In this document: positions 1-8,276 of the stretch, one piece after another
How positions within the stretch are numbered: the first letter of the stretch is position 1
How the letters are laid out: each line of letters begins with the position of its first letter
Source: Deltaproteobacteria bacterium
GTDB taxonomy: Bacteria; Desulfobacterota; Desulfomonilia; UBA1062
Assembly (NCBI GenBank): GCA_011046135.1
Contig: DSBG01000155.1
Location: forward strand, 1 to 40,826
DNA: 40,826 nt
Direction: 5' to 3'
Notes under the pieces: generated by a model
Told to the model about the DNA's origin: nothing
Databases searched by the model: none
The model's input: only the letters and a program-made list of their open reading frames with translations
Made by a program: the position numbers and the translations under genes

Positions 1-1637
1 ACGAACCATTCACCGGCTGCGGGCAGGCCGATCGTATAGCGCTCAGAAGGGTGAGCGGAGAAATTCGCCACGACCACCACGCTGTCACCCGGCCCGCCCG
101 ACTCCCACCGATGATAGGCAATAACATTCTTCTCACGATCCACATGATACACGTCAACATCCTGTCCGGAAAGTCCCTTTGTCAGATTATCCCGATTCCG
201 GCGAAGGGCGATCAGATCCTTGTAGAGCTGCAGAATTCCCGCGTAGCGGTCCTTTTTCGTCCAGTCGAGAGGGTCCTGATCGTGGAACCAGTCGTCCTCG
301 AGAAATTCCTGACCCTGGAAGAGCATCGGGACGCCCGGCGCGGTGAACACGAGCACGGCACCCAGTGCTGACTTCTTTTTTGCAGCCCAGGACGAAGCCT
401 TCCCAGGGTCGACTTCCTCGGGCACGCGCGCCTTGCCGTTGGCCACTTCATCGTGGGATTCCGTGTAGACCACCCGCTCAAAGGCGTCGAGATCGTAGCG
501 ATGCAGGATTGCGTCACGGAGGGCGTCCATGTCACGAGCCGAGTCTTCTGCCGCGGTGAGCGCCAATCGAACCGTGTGGACAAAAGGCGCGGCCCACTGG
601 GCATCGAACCCGGCCCCGCCGTCCTCCTGCTTCTTCGTCAGATGGGGGTTGTTCTGAAGGTCCTCGGCAATGGTGACGGCTCCGGGCTTGACCCTTCTGA
701 TCTCCGAGTTAACCCACTGCATGAGGTTCCATCCGTCGGGCAGGTCGCCCTCCGGATCGTTGTCCCGTCCGTGCACAGTGCGGATGAAGGCGGTCATGTC
801 CCAGCGGAGCCCGTCCACGTCGAACTCCTCGATCCACATCAGGGCGTTGTCCCTGATGTATTCACGGACCTCCCTTCGGCCGTAATCAGGCCGGGTCTCT
901 CCCCAGGGCGTCTGCGCACGCCAGTCGTTATAGAAGTAGATGCCCCCCTTGTCGTTCTCGCTCCAGCCGTCGAACTGCCACAGGTCAAGGTCGCTCGGCC
1001 CGAAGTGGTTGTAGACGACGTCCACGATCACGGCAATCCCGTGCCTGTGCGCCTCATTCACGAACTCCCTGAAGGCACGCGGTCTTCCATAGTCGCTCTC
1101 CACGGCAAAGATGTGGGACGGATTGTACCCCCAGGAATACCCTCCGGCGAACTCAGCGAGCGGCATGATCTCCACGGCAGTGATCCCCAGGTCACGGAGA
1201 TAGGCAAGGTGACCCGTGGCTCCTTCCAGGGTCCCGGGGCCGGACTCCCCCAGTTCCTTGCCGAACGTCCCGATGTGAAGCTCGTATATGATCAGTTCGT
1301 TGCGGTGGACAGACGTGAACTGCTGAGTCGTGTCCTTCTCACGCGGGACCCTGATGATGGCGTTCCCAACGGAGCTGGTCACCCGGCGGGCATACGGGTC
1401 GATGCGGAGATACTCCATACCTGAGGTCACGATCCTGTAGCGGTACTCGTCACCGGTCTGTACACCCGGGATCTCGACCTTCCACACTCCTTCTCCACCC
1501 CTTGTCATCGGGTGCGCAGCTGCATCCCAATCGTTGAAGGTCCCGACGACAGACACCTCGTCGGCATGGGGAGCCCACACGGCAAAGCGGAATCCACCCT
1601 TGTAGGGAAAAGCGCCTTTGGGAATCCCCTGGCTCAT
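1..1637 (-). CDS. GH13 alpha-glucan enzyme, GlgB-like (3' end outside window)
   Basis: Glycoside hydrolase family 13 protein acting on alpha-glucans, closest in motifs to glycogen-branching or alpha-amylase type enzymes. The first 545 codons are present and the C-terminus lies beyond the left edge. Residues 10-100 form a CBM48-type N-terminal domain (FAVWAPHADEVSVVGTFNDW). The barrel has GH13 region I at 206-211 (DVVYNH), region II GLRWDMTA with nucleophile D280, region III IAEDL with acid/base E325, and region IV YTESHDEV with D396. All three catalytic acids are present; the SHDE form of region IV is typical of branching enzymes. The ATG is preceded by a strong AGGAGGT. It lies 211 bp downstream of the redox operon in the same direction and is probably a separate unit. 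A trehalohydrolase or plain amylase role is possible; the GH13 family is secure. Confidence 0.88.
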   Translation of the reverse strand, partial: MSQGIPKGAFPYKGGFRFAVWAPHADEVSVVGTFNDWDAAAHPMTRGGEGVWKVEIPGVQTGDEYRYRIVTSGMEYLRIDPYARRVTSSVGNAIIRVPREKDTTQQFTSVHRNELIIYELHIGTFGKELGESGPGTLEGATGHLAYLRDLGITAVEIMPLAEFAGGYSWGYNPSHIFAVESDYGRPRAFREFVNEAHRHGIAVIVDVVYNHFGPSDLDLWQFDGWSENDKGGIYFYNDWRAQTPWGETRPDYGRREVREYIRDNALMWIEEFDVDGLRWDMTAFIRTVHGRDNDPEGDLPDGWNLMQWVNSEIRRVKPGAVTIAEDLQNNPHLTKKQEDGGAGFDAQWAAPFVHTVRLALTAAEDSARDMDALRDAILHRYDLDAFERVVYTESHDEVANGKARVPEEVDPGKASSWAAKKKSALGAVLVFTAPGVPMLFQGQEFLEDDWFHDQDPLDWTKKDRYAGILQLYKDLIALRRNRDNLTKGLSGQDVDVYHVDREKNVIAYHRWESGGPGDSVVVVANFSAHPSERYTIGLPAAGEWF

Positions 1638-1848
1638 GGTTTACCTCCTGTCCAGTCACGGTCACTTACCATTCATGGTGTAGCGACATTTTGATTGAGA
1701 GCACCGGGAGGGAATCGTTCGGGGCTGGTGTCGGAGAATCATCTCCCACGGGACGTGTTCCCTCTCGCTGCCCCGGCAACAGTTATCCCTGCATTTCTTT
1801 TTAAGTAATGACTTCCAAAGAAAAAGCCACTGCAGAACACAACTACTC

Positions 1849-3156
1849 TTATGGTGCTATGGAGTTAAGGGCTGATCGTATCCTCTGGTGAAGGTCGTCC
1901 CTGAAGCCTGCATCGGGGGAGATGAAGGAGAGCAGGTGATCCGGGGAGAGGTCCGGATAGGTAAGGAGCAGAATCGGGCAGATACCGAGAATCATGGCGA
2001 GGCCGACCCGCGACTGCCAGGATGCATCCGGAGCCTGGGGCCGTATGCGGGGGATGCCTGTCCCGAACGCCATAAAAACCTCGTCGGGCACGACGTCGCT
2101 GCCCGGAGCAGGACCTGTTCCCGTGGATCGGGACCCGGGGAGACCCTCCCTGATCGTTTTCAGAGCATCTTCAGTGGGCGCCTCGGCCCCGATCAGGGAC
2201 GCCGCCCGCAAGGGATCCAGCCCCTGTTCGATGCAGGCGTGCATGAGTGTGCAGGCATCGAGCGGGCGCAGGGCTGCGAGGGCGGCAAACCCCTCGTGAT
2301 CCATGAGAAACACGCCGCCCGTTCTCTTCTTCCCCCCGTTTCTGGAGGTGAACTCGAGGTAGCTGATGCATGCCAGGGGGCAGTGGAAGCAGGCATGCGA
2401 CTTCCTGAAGTGCTTTCTGATGAGTTTCCTGTGCGCCTGGCCGCCTGCCATGAAGTCCTGCACCACGTACTGCCGTTTCTTGTACCGCGCCCGGAGTTCC
2501 TTCATGAGGATGGAACCCTGCTCGAGGTTCTCTCCGGGAAAGGCGATGCCCCCTGAAGCGAGCAGGGTGATGGCCCTGATGTTCTTTTTCTCGGCGTACG
2601 AGCCCAGCCCCTCTTTATCCAGGCTTCCCCATTGGCCCAGGGACAGCACAGCAGAACCGACGCCGTTCCGGGCAGCCTCGCCGGTCAGGAGGATCGCCTC
2701 GGGGCAGAACCTCCCCCGTGACATGAGCGTCCGTTCCCTCCGGGAGATCTCTCCCTCGAGCATCCCGGCCCCGGAGATCTTGACTGCGTCATTCATGACT
2801 TCGAGCATGACCGGTTCTGGAGACTGCCCGGTGATGACGAGGAAGTCGAAACCAGAGAACTTCAGCTGGGGACCGGAATTGACCAGGAAGGGGACGTGGA
2901 TGAGAGTCTTCGTGTCCGGCGAGAAGGTGGCGACCATGAGACACGAGGCAGGCGCGAAGCTTCCCGTGAGCGGGCCGCATCCCAGCACGATCGGGTCCTG
3001 GCCTGCAAAGTGCTCGTGCAGCAGTCTCGTGACCCCTGCCCCACCGATTGCCTCGGAGAGCATGCCGGGTGGCACAGGCATGAACTCCACCCGCGAGGTG
3101 TTCAGGTCAACGTGGGCGACCCTGTTGTTATAGAAGGATTTCAGGAATACGTCCAT
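1849..3156 (-). CDS. Shortened AOR-family protein (tungsten aldehyde:ferredoxin oxidoreductase-like)
   Basis: A 435-residue member of the aldehyde:ferredoxin oxidoreductase family, whose usual length is about 600. The N-terminal AOR domain is recognisable (residues 8-110, with IGGAGVTR and LGCGPLTG). The AOR iron-sulfur motif C-x2-C-x3-C is kept at C256/C259/C263, with a plausible fourth ligand at C393 (LGICP). The second half is much shorter: the HDPRG stretch found in the full-length paralogue at 12035-13849 is absent, and a low-complexity Gly/Pro/Ser stretch (about 338-355) sits in its place. The ATG at 3156 follows GAGGTGA and overlaps the upstream NapH-like gene by 16 nt, so the two are probably translationally coupled. 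It is the last gene of the redox operon. Cofactor binding without catalysis, i.e. a structural or electron-transfer subunit, is my inference; a catalytic role on an unusual substrate is not excluded. Confidence 0.8.
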   Translation of the reverse strand: MDVFLKSFYNNRVAHVDLNTSRVEFMPVPPGMLSEAIGGAGVTRLLHEHFAGQDPIVLGCGPLTGSFAPASCLMVATFSPDTKTLIHVPFLVNSGPQLKFSGFDFLVITGQSPEPVMLEVMNDAVKISGAGMLEGEISRRERTLMSRGRFCPEAILLTGEAARNGVGSAVLSLGQWGSLDKEGLGSYAEKKNIRAITLLASGGIAFPGENLEQGSILMKELRARYKKRQYVVQDFMAGGQAHRKLIRKHFRKSHACFHCPLACISYLEFTSRNGGKKRTGGVFLMDHEGFAALAALRPLDACTLMHACIEQGLDPLRAASLIGAEAPTEDALKTIREGLPGSRSTGTGPAPGSDVVPDEVFMAFGTGIPRIRPQAPDASWQSRVGLAMILGICPILLLTYPDLSPDHLLSFISPDAGFRDDLHQRIRSALNSIAP

Positions 3157-4439
3157 GCCTTCACCTCGCCCGGGATGGTCTTCTGCCAGCGGAAGCGGAT
3201 CTTCGCGGACTGGTAGGGGCACGTGTCCACGCAGCGCAGACACATGATGCACTCATCCATGGGGATTTTTGGTGCGATCCCCTCCCGCAGGGCCTCCCGG
3301 TCGATGATGCCCATGGGGCAGGTATCGGCGCACTGCATGCACGAAAACTTCTTGCACTGGTGCGCTCCGATGACGATCTTGATGATTCCGATCTTTGCCG
3401 CAAGGGCAAGCACCGCACCCACCGGGCAGAAGGAGCGGCACCACGACCGCCTCACCCCGAGTTCGAGCCCTGCGATGACGGGAACGATGGCGAGTTCGGC
3501 CCCCTTGATCACGCCGCCCGGACCGTAGGACCTGCAGATACTGCCGATGGGGCACACTGTGCAGAAGGGCTGGAACCCGAGCCCTGCGGCACCGCCCACC
3601 GCTCCTGCCAGGATCCCGTACTTGATCATCCTGCTCTTGAGGAACTTGGGGAGCCCGAACTTGGGCACCACGCTGCCCACCAGGTCGAGGAAGAAGCCGA
3701 AGGGGCACACCCAGCCGCAGAACACCCTGCCGAAGAGGATGGTGATGCCGATGAGCACGAGGGCGGAGGCAAGAGTCACCAGGACCAGCGTCTGGGTGGA
3801 GGCGATGTTCTGGAGCGTACCCGTGGGACAGGGCAGGCTCACGATGCCGGCCGTGAACGAGCAGAAGGTGCCCACCAGAACCACCACGAGCAGGAGAAAG
3901 CTCACCAGCTGGACAGGCCAGCGCAGGAGCCTGATCCAGCCGAGCGCCTTTCCCCGGTAGAAGTGCAGGGCGTCTTCAGGACAGTGCTTGGCGCACAGGG
4001 GGTCCCCGTCACACAGGTCGCACTTCCTCATCCTTCCGGTGAAGGGCTCCTGCAGCGGGGCGGCCTCGGGGCACGCCAGGGTGCAGATGCCGCACTCCAC
4101 GCAGAACACACGCCTGATACGCACAATCCCGGCCTCGTCCTTGTCGATGGCACGAACCGGACAGGCCTCCATGCACAGGGGCTCCCTGCAGTGCAGGCAC
4201 AGGATTGCAAAATTCTTTCCCTGTTCCTCCGAGTGTACCACCTTTACGCTCGAGGACACAGGAGCCACCTTATCCACATTGCGCTGTGAGCAGACCATCT
4301 CGCAGGTGGAGCACCCCGTACACCTGGCCGGATCGAACACGATCACGGGAGGCCGCCTGGGGAGCCTGGGTTTTTCCGGTAGGGGCCGCAACTCCTCGAT
4401 ACCGATGAACTTCCTCGCTTGGGTGGTTTGTTCCTGCAT
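3141..4439 (-). CDS. NapH-like membrane polyferredoxin with N-terminal four-cluster ferredoxin domain
   Basis: A 432-residue membrane iron-sulfur protein combining two modules. Residues 40-153 are an HycB/DmsB-type ferredoxin domain with four Cys groups (starting at C40, C81, C113 and C140). Residues about 170-350 hold several membrane segments with the NapH/NosR-type signatures CGWVCPFG (241-248), CTVCPIG (293-299) and CRSFCPVG (334-341). The C-terminus adds two [4Fe-4S] motifs (362-374 and 397-407). NapH-family proteins pass electrons between the quinone pool and partner ferredoxins, and a NapG-like partner is encoded at 11223-11909 in the same operon. I chose the ATG at 4439 because a purine-rich GAGAG lies about 8 nt upstream; an ATG at 4463 would overlap the preceding gene but has no ribosome-binding site. 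The fusion of a DmsB-type domain onto NapH is unusual. Confidence 0.83.
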   Translation of the reverse strand: MQEQTTQARKFIGIEELRPLPEKPRLPRRPPVIVFDPARCTGCSTCEMVCSQRNVDKVAPVSSSVKVVHSEEQGKNFAILCLHCREPLCMEACPVRAIDKDEAGIVRIRRVFCVECGICTLACPEAAPLQEPFTGRMRKCDLCDGDPLCAKHCPEDALHFYRGKALGWIRLLRWPVQLVSFLLLVVVLVGTFCSFTAGIVSLPCPTGTLQNIASTQTLVLVTLASALVLIGITILFGRVFCGWVCPFGFFLDLVGSVVPKFGLPKFLKSRMIKYGILAGAVGGAAGLGFQPFCTVCPIGSICRSYGPGGVIKGAELAIVPVIAGLELGVRRSWCRSFCPVGAVLALAAKIGIIKIVIGAHQCKKFSCMQCADTCPMGIIDREALREGIAPKIPMDECIMCLRCVDTCPYQSAKIRFRWQKTIPGEVKAWTYS

Positions 4440-4455
4440 CCTTGCGCTCTCTTGT

Positions 4456-4905
4456 CTAGGCATTACGCATGAGGTAGACTTTTCTCCTGCATGCGGGGCA
4501 CATGTTCAGGAACTCCGTCGGCTCCTCTTTGAGTCTTTCGGAGATGAACTCCATCACATGAACCGGAACATACTGTTCGCCACACCCCTGACAGGTGCGG
4601 ACCTCCTGTACCTTCCCGCTTACAATGGCCAGGTGCCTGAGCCCCCTGATCAGATCCCGATCGCTGACACCGGCGGGACACACATCCGTACCTGCATTGC
4701 ACTCCGTGCAGTACCAGAGATGTTCATCAGAGAGGATATCAGCGTCCATGAGTACCTTCTTGATCACCCCGCGGGGCGACATTTCGATGGAGAAATTCGG
4801 GTACATCTCGGCCATGGGGCAGACCGCCACGCAGCGCCCGCACTCCACGCAGGCAAACGCCCGTGATGCGACCATGACTGATCGGATATCGTCTCTCCTG
4901 CTCAT
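4456..4905 (-). CDS. Small HdrC-like iron-sulfur protein with CxxC/CxxC tail
   Basis: A 149-residue protein resembling HdrC, the small [4Fe-4S] subunit that relays electrons in heterodisulfide-reductase-type complexes. The first cluster motif is complete (C19, C22, C25, C29). The second is CTECNAGTDVC: Cys at 66, 69 and 76, but Gly at 72 where a fourth Cys is expected, so this site may hold a three-Cys cluster. The C-terminus has two CxxC pairs (C105/C108 and C136/C139), like a zinc ribbon or rubredoxin-type knuckle, which standard HdrC lacks. The ATG follows GAAAGG and starts one base after the stop of the formate-dehydrogenase-like gene, so the two are co-translated. Its likely job is electron relay between that enzyme or the HdrA core and the membrane protein encoded next. 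Confidence 0.8.
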   Translation of the reverse strand: MSRRDDIRSVMVASRAFACVECGRCVAVCPMAEMYPNFSIEMSPRGVIKKVLMDADILSDEHLWYCTECNAGTDVCPAGVSDRDLIRGLRHLAIVSGKVQEVRTCQGCGEQYVPVHVMEFISERLKEEPTEFLNMCPACRRKVYLMRNA

Positions 4906-4906
4906 G

Positions 4907-6937
4907 TCAACCTTTCTCCAGCCTGGCGGCGCAGACCTTGAGTTCGGGCATCTTGGAGTCCGGATCGAGCTCTTCAATGGTCAGGGCATTGGCCGGGGCC
5001 TCGCTGAAGTGGAACGGGGCAAAGAGCGACCCTTCCATCACCCTGGTGGTTATCCGGGCAAAGGTCTCGATGCTCCCCCTGCGGGTGGTCACCGTTACAC
5101 CACCACCCTCCACAATACCGAGCCGTGCGGCATCGGCAGGGTGTATCTCCACAAAGGGCTTGTCCACTTCGCGGTCGAGGAAGGGTGAACGCCTGGTCAT
5201 GGTGCCCGTGTGGTAGTGGGAAAACATCCGGCCGGTATTGAGCACGAACGGGTAGTTCTCGTCAGGCATCTCCTTGGGAGGGGTGTATTTCGGCACCACG
5301 AAGAGCCCTTTGCCCCGGGTGAAGGTGTCCTTGTGGAGGTAGCGGGTGCCTGGGTGGTCGTCGCTGGGCACAGGCCACTGGAGCCCGTGGGTACCGAGCC
5401 TGTCAAAATGGACCCCTGCCATGATGGGGGTCAGCGCCGCGATCTCGTCCATGACCTCGGAGGGGTCTGCGTAGTCGCCCTTCAGCCCGAAGGCCTTCAA
5501 GAGCAGACACAGGATGGAAAAATCGTCCTTTGCCTCTCCCGGGGGGTCCACGGCCTTGCGCAGGAGCTGGATCCGCCGCTCGGTGTTGGTGAAGGTGCCT
5601 GTCTTCTCTGCATAGCATGCAGCGGGCAGCACCAGGTCTGCATAGCGGGCGGTCTCGGTCATGAAGAGGTCCTGCGCGATGAAGAAATCGAGCTTCGGGA
5701 TCATCTCCATGAGGTGGCCCTGGTTGGGATCGCTCAGCAGGGGGTTTTCACCCATGGTGTACAGCGTACGGACCGTGGTGCCGGCGGCGGCAAAGATCTC
5801 GGTGACGGTGAGCCCTGGTTTTCTCGAGAGGTCCCTGCCCCAGGCCTGTGCAAACTTCGCATGGTTTTTCTCGTCCGCAACTGCCTGGTAGCCGGGGTAG
5901 ACATTGGGCAGGGCGCCCACGTCGCATGCCCCCTGGACATTGTTCTGTCCTCTCAGCGGGCAGATGCCGGAGTGGGGCTTGCCCACGTGGCCGCAGAGCA
6001 GGGCGAGGTTGCAGATGGCGTAGACGTTCGAGGTGCCGCAGGCGTGCTGGGTGATGCCCATGCAAAAGACGATGGAGGCCTCCCGGGCCCGCGCATAGAG
6101 TTCAGCCACCTTTCTGATGTCCTCCAGCGGGATGCCGCACTCGCGGGAGAGCTCTTCCAGGGTACGCTGGGAGAGGTACTCCTTCATCTCGGTGAACCCG
6201 TCGGTTCTGCTCGCAATGAACTCCCTGTTCTCAAGGGAAGCGTCCAGGATCAGCTTCATCATGGCATCGATCAGCGGGATGTCGGTTCCGGAATTGATCT
6301 GGAGGTGCATATCGGCGTTGTTGGCGACTTCCGTCCTCCTGGGATCGACCACGACCAGGACTGCTCCGTTGTCGCGAGCCTTGTAGATCTCGCCCATGAT
6401 GATGGGATGTGTCTCGGCTGCGTTCGATCCGATGATGAGGATGCACTCCGCCCCGGAAAAGTCCGCGATGGAGTTCGTCATGGCGCCGCTGCCCAGTGCA
6501 TAGGCCATGGCAGCGGCAGTGGGTCCGTGGCAGAGCCTGGCGCAGTGATCCACGTTGTTGGTTCCAAGTCCGGCCCTGATGAGCTTCTGGAAGAGGTAGT
6601 TCTCCTCATTGGTGCACCGTGCGGAACTGAGACTTGCAACGGCATCGGGTCCGTGGGCCTTCACGGTCTCTTTGAGTCTGTCGGCGGCAAGACCGATGGC
6701 CTCGTCCCATGATAGTTCCTTGAACTTCCCGTTTTTCTTCAGAAGGGGCTTGGTAAGCCGATCGGGGTGATGGATAAACTCGTGGGCTGTCCACCCCTTG
6801 ATACACAGCCCTCCCCTTGACACGGGATGGGAACGATCAGCCAGGGTAGTGACGGCCCTGCCGCCTTTCACCTGGAGGATGATCCCGCAGCCGGTCCCGC
6901 AGTAAGGGCAGATGGTCTTGATAAAGTTCAGGTTCAT
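4907..6937 (-). CDS. Formate-dehydrogenase-like molybdopterin oxidoreductase, Cys form
   Basis: A 676-residue catalytic subunit of the molybdopterin (DMSO reductase superfamily) type, most like the cytoplasmic formate dehydrogenase alpha chain. The N-terminus carries one [4Fe-4S] site (C10, C13, C17, C45). The metal-ligand region reads HCARLCHGPT: C136 stands where many formate dehydrogenases have selenocysteine, followed by the conserved His137. The usual pterin-binding segments follow (GSNAAETHP, VVDPRRTEVA, GQNNVQGACDVG), with a C-terminal molydopterin-dinucleotide-binding domain (LNTGRMFSHYH onward). There is no N-terminal extra ferredoxin region and no signal peptide, so it should be cytoplasmic. 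The ATG has GGGGAGG upstream and shares ATGA with the stop of the FrhB/HdrC-like gene. With MvhD and HdrA encoded next to it, the likely role is formate oxidation or CO2 reduction coupled to the HdrA flavoproteins; the substrate is inferred. Confidence 0.88.
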   Translation of the reverse strand: MNLNFIKTICPYCGTGCGIILQVKGGRAVTTLADRSHPVSRGGLCIKGWTAHEFIHHPDRLTKPLLKKNGKFKELSWDEAIGLAADRLKETVKAHGPDAVASLSSARCTNEENYLFQKLIRAGLGTNNVDHCARLCHGPTAAAMAYALGSGAMTNSIADFSGAECILIIGSNAAETHPIIMGEIYKARDNGAVLVVVDPRRTEVANNADMHLQINSGTDIPLIDAMMKLILDASLENREFIASRTDGFTEMKEYLSQRTLEELSRECGIPLEDIRKVAELYARAREASIVFCMGITQHACGTSNVYAICNLALLCGHVGKPHSGICPLRGQNNVQGACDVGALPNVYPGYQAVADEKNHAKFAQAWGRDLSRKPGLTVTEIFAAAGTTVRTLYTMGENPLLSDPNQGHLMEMIPKLDFFIAQDLFMTETARYADLVLPAACYAEKTGTFTNTERRIQLLRKAVDPPGEAKDDFSILCLLLKAFGLKGDYADPSEVMDEIAALTPIMAGVHFDRLGTHGLQWPVPSDDHPGTRYLHKDTFTRGKGLFVVPKYTPPKEMPDENYPFVLNTGRMFSHYHTGTMTRRSPFLDREVDKPFVEIHPADAARLGIVEGGGVTVTTRRGSIETFARITTRVMEGSLFAPFHFSEAPANALTIEELDPDSKMPELKVCAARLEKG

Positions 6938-7782
6938 GATCCTCCCCTGAGTGAATCAATCCATGCCGGCTCCTGAAACAGGGTGCCCTCACCCTTTTCC
7001 TGTTCTGTCAGAACAGGGGAGACCCTCTCCGGATCGAGACCGGGCTCGTAGGCGTACTGTGACTTGAGCGTCTCGCGCATGGAGACCTGAAGGAGCATGA
7101 GGGGAATATTCACCGGACAGGTGTCCGTACAGCCGGCGCAGGATACGCACGTGTCCGAGAGGTGGAACGCCCTGATGAGGTGGTAGGAGACCATGTCGGC
7201 AGGGATGTGACCGCGCTTCACCCACAGATCATCCTCCAGCTTGCAGGGGATGCACACGCAGATGGGACACACGTTCCTGCAGCCGTAGCACTTGATGCAC
7301 CTGTTGAGTTCACGGGCCCAGCGTTTCATCCTTTCTTCCATGCTGCCGGTAAGAAACAGCTGTGCCTGTTCGTCGTTCATGGGATACATCCCTTCGACCC
7401 GCTCTCCCGCAACGATCTCCCTGGGGTACGGAGTGCTGCACAGACATTTCCTGGCCTGCTCCGCGGTGCAGGGAATTCCCAGAAGGGTCAGACGGTTACG
7501 ATCGAGCTGGTTCCGCTTCGCCAGTTCCGTGACCGCCCGATCGTCACACCCCCGGCAGACGAGGCCCAGCCGGTATTCCTGAGGTGCTGTCTTCAGGATA
7601 TTCATGGCGAGTTTTGCGAGAAGCCACTTGGGCTCGATGACCAGGGCATCAACGTCAAAGGGATCCTCGAAAAGACAGGGAACGGGCTCTTTTTCGAAGA
7701 GGCTCAGGCCTAGAACCCCGTCGACCCGACGGTCCTTGAGCAGCGCCTTCACCCGGGTGAGGACCTCTTCTCGAAGGCTCAT
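6934..7782 (-). CDS. FrhB/HdrC-like dicluster iron-sulfur protein
   Basis: A 282-residue protein with a short N-terminal part resembling the FrhB/FdhB family (Cys-rich stretches LVCRGCDD near 75-80 and GIPCTAEQARKCLC near 102-115). Its C-terminal half is HdrC-like, with two complete [4Fe-4S] motifs at C162/165/168/172 and C212/215/218/222. An extra Cys run (CPICVCIPC, 172-180) sits after the first motif. Such proteins connect a formate dehydrogenase or hydrogenase module to MvhD and HdrA. The ATG at 7782 has GAGGAGA upstream and overlaps the MvhD gene stop by four bases, and the gene's own stop overlaps the next start in the same way: a tight translationally coupled trio. Flavin binding by the N-terminal part cannot be judged from the sequence alone. 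Confidence 0.8.
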   Translation of the reverse strand: MSLREEVLTRVKALLKDRRVDGVLGLSLFEKEPVPCLFEDPFDVDALVIEPKWLLAKLAMNILKTAPQEYRLGLVCRGCDDRAVTELAKRNQLDRNRLTLLGIPCTAEQARKCLCSTPYPREIVAGERVEGMYPMNDEQAQLFLTGSMEERMKRWARELNRCIKCYGCRNVCPICVCIPCKLEDDLWVKRGHIPADMVSYHLIRAFHLSDTCVSCAGCTDTCPVNIPLMLLQVSMRETLKSQYAYEPGLDPERVSPVLTEQEKGEGTLFQEPAWIDSLRGGS

Positions 7783-8273
7783 TCGTTCTCTCCTCGCGCA
7801 CTCATCGCTCTGACAAACGATCTTGACCAGGCGGAGACCGGCGGCATCTCCCCGATCTGAGAGCAGAACGATTCGATGGCCTGGGCAAACTGGTGATACT
7901 CGTGTGCGGTCCCGTAACTGGTGAAGAGTCTCCTGGAGTCTATGCCCACGGTGTCGAGCAGTGGCTTGAGCAGCTCGAGTTTCCGTGCAGACCGGAGATT
8001 CGCCCCGTTGTGCCGGCAGCCTCCCAGGTGGCATCCCATGACGGCAACACCATCGATTCCCGAAGTAAAGGCACGGATGACGGCATCTGCTTCAACGCGG
8101 GAGATGCACTCCACCGGGATGACCCTGAAGGTAGCGGGCAGCGATATCCTCTTCTTTCCCGCACCATCGGCACCGATCAGCGCACACCAGGTGCACGCGA
8201 AGACCACGATCTTCCGCCCTGCCCCTTCCAGAACGACTTGGATATTCCCGCTGTCTTCAGTCCTGTCGGTCAT
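7779..8273 (-). CDS. MvhD-like [2Fe-2S] electron-transfer subunit
   Basis: A 164-residue MvhD-family protein ('hydrogenase iron-sulfur subunit'). MvhD carries a [2Fe-2S] cluster and passes electrons from a hydrogenase or formate dehydrogenase to HdrA. The family signature is clear: FACTWCALIGAD with C27 and C30, VECISRV with C56, and VMGCHLGGCR with C81 and C86. About 20 residues precede the domain and about 40 follow it. It lies directly between the HdrA-like gene at 8277-9995 and the FrhB/HdrC-like gene, which is where MvhD genes sit in Hdr-Fdh and Hdr-Mvh operons. The ATG is three bases downstream of the HdrA-like stop, with AAGGAA as the probable ribosome-binding site inside that gene's end. 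Confidence 0.9.
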   Translation of the reverse strand: MTDRTEDSGNIQVVLEGAGRKIVVFACTWCALIGADGAGKKRISLPATFRVIPVECISRVEADAVIRAFTSGIDGVAVMGCHLGGCRHNGANLRSARKLELLKPLLDTVGIDSRRLFTSYGTAHEYHQFAQAIESFCSQIGEMPPVSAWSRSFVRAMSARGENE

Positions 8274-8276
8274 GTC

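Noticed and set aside
453-1424. Long plus-strand open frame inside the GH13 region
   Set aside because: It is a shadow of the minus-strand GH13 gene, whose catalytic motifs are clear; the plus frame has no recognisable domain or ribosome-binding site.
1668-1679. Short palindrome ACCAT-TC-ATGGT upstream of the GH13 gene
   Set aside because: Five-base arms occur easily by chance and I could not find a convincing promoter around it, so it is not called as an operator.
5210-6712. 500-codon plus-strand open frame opposite the formate-dehydrogenase-like gene
   Set aside because: It is antisense to a strongly conserved enzyme in a GC-rich region; no family signal is visible in the plus frame.
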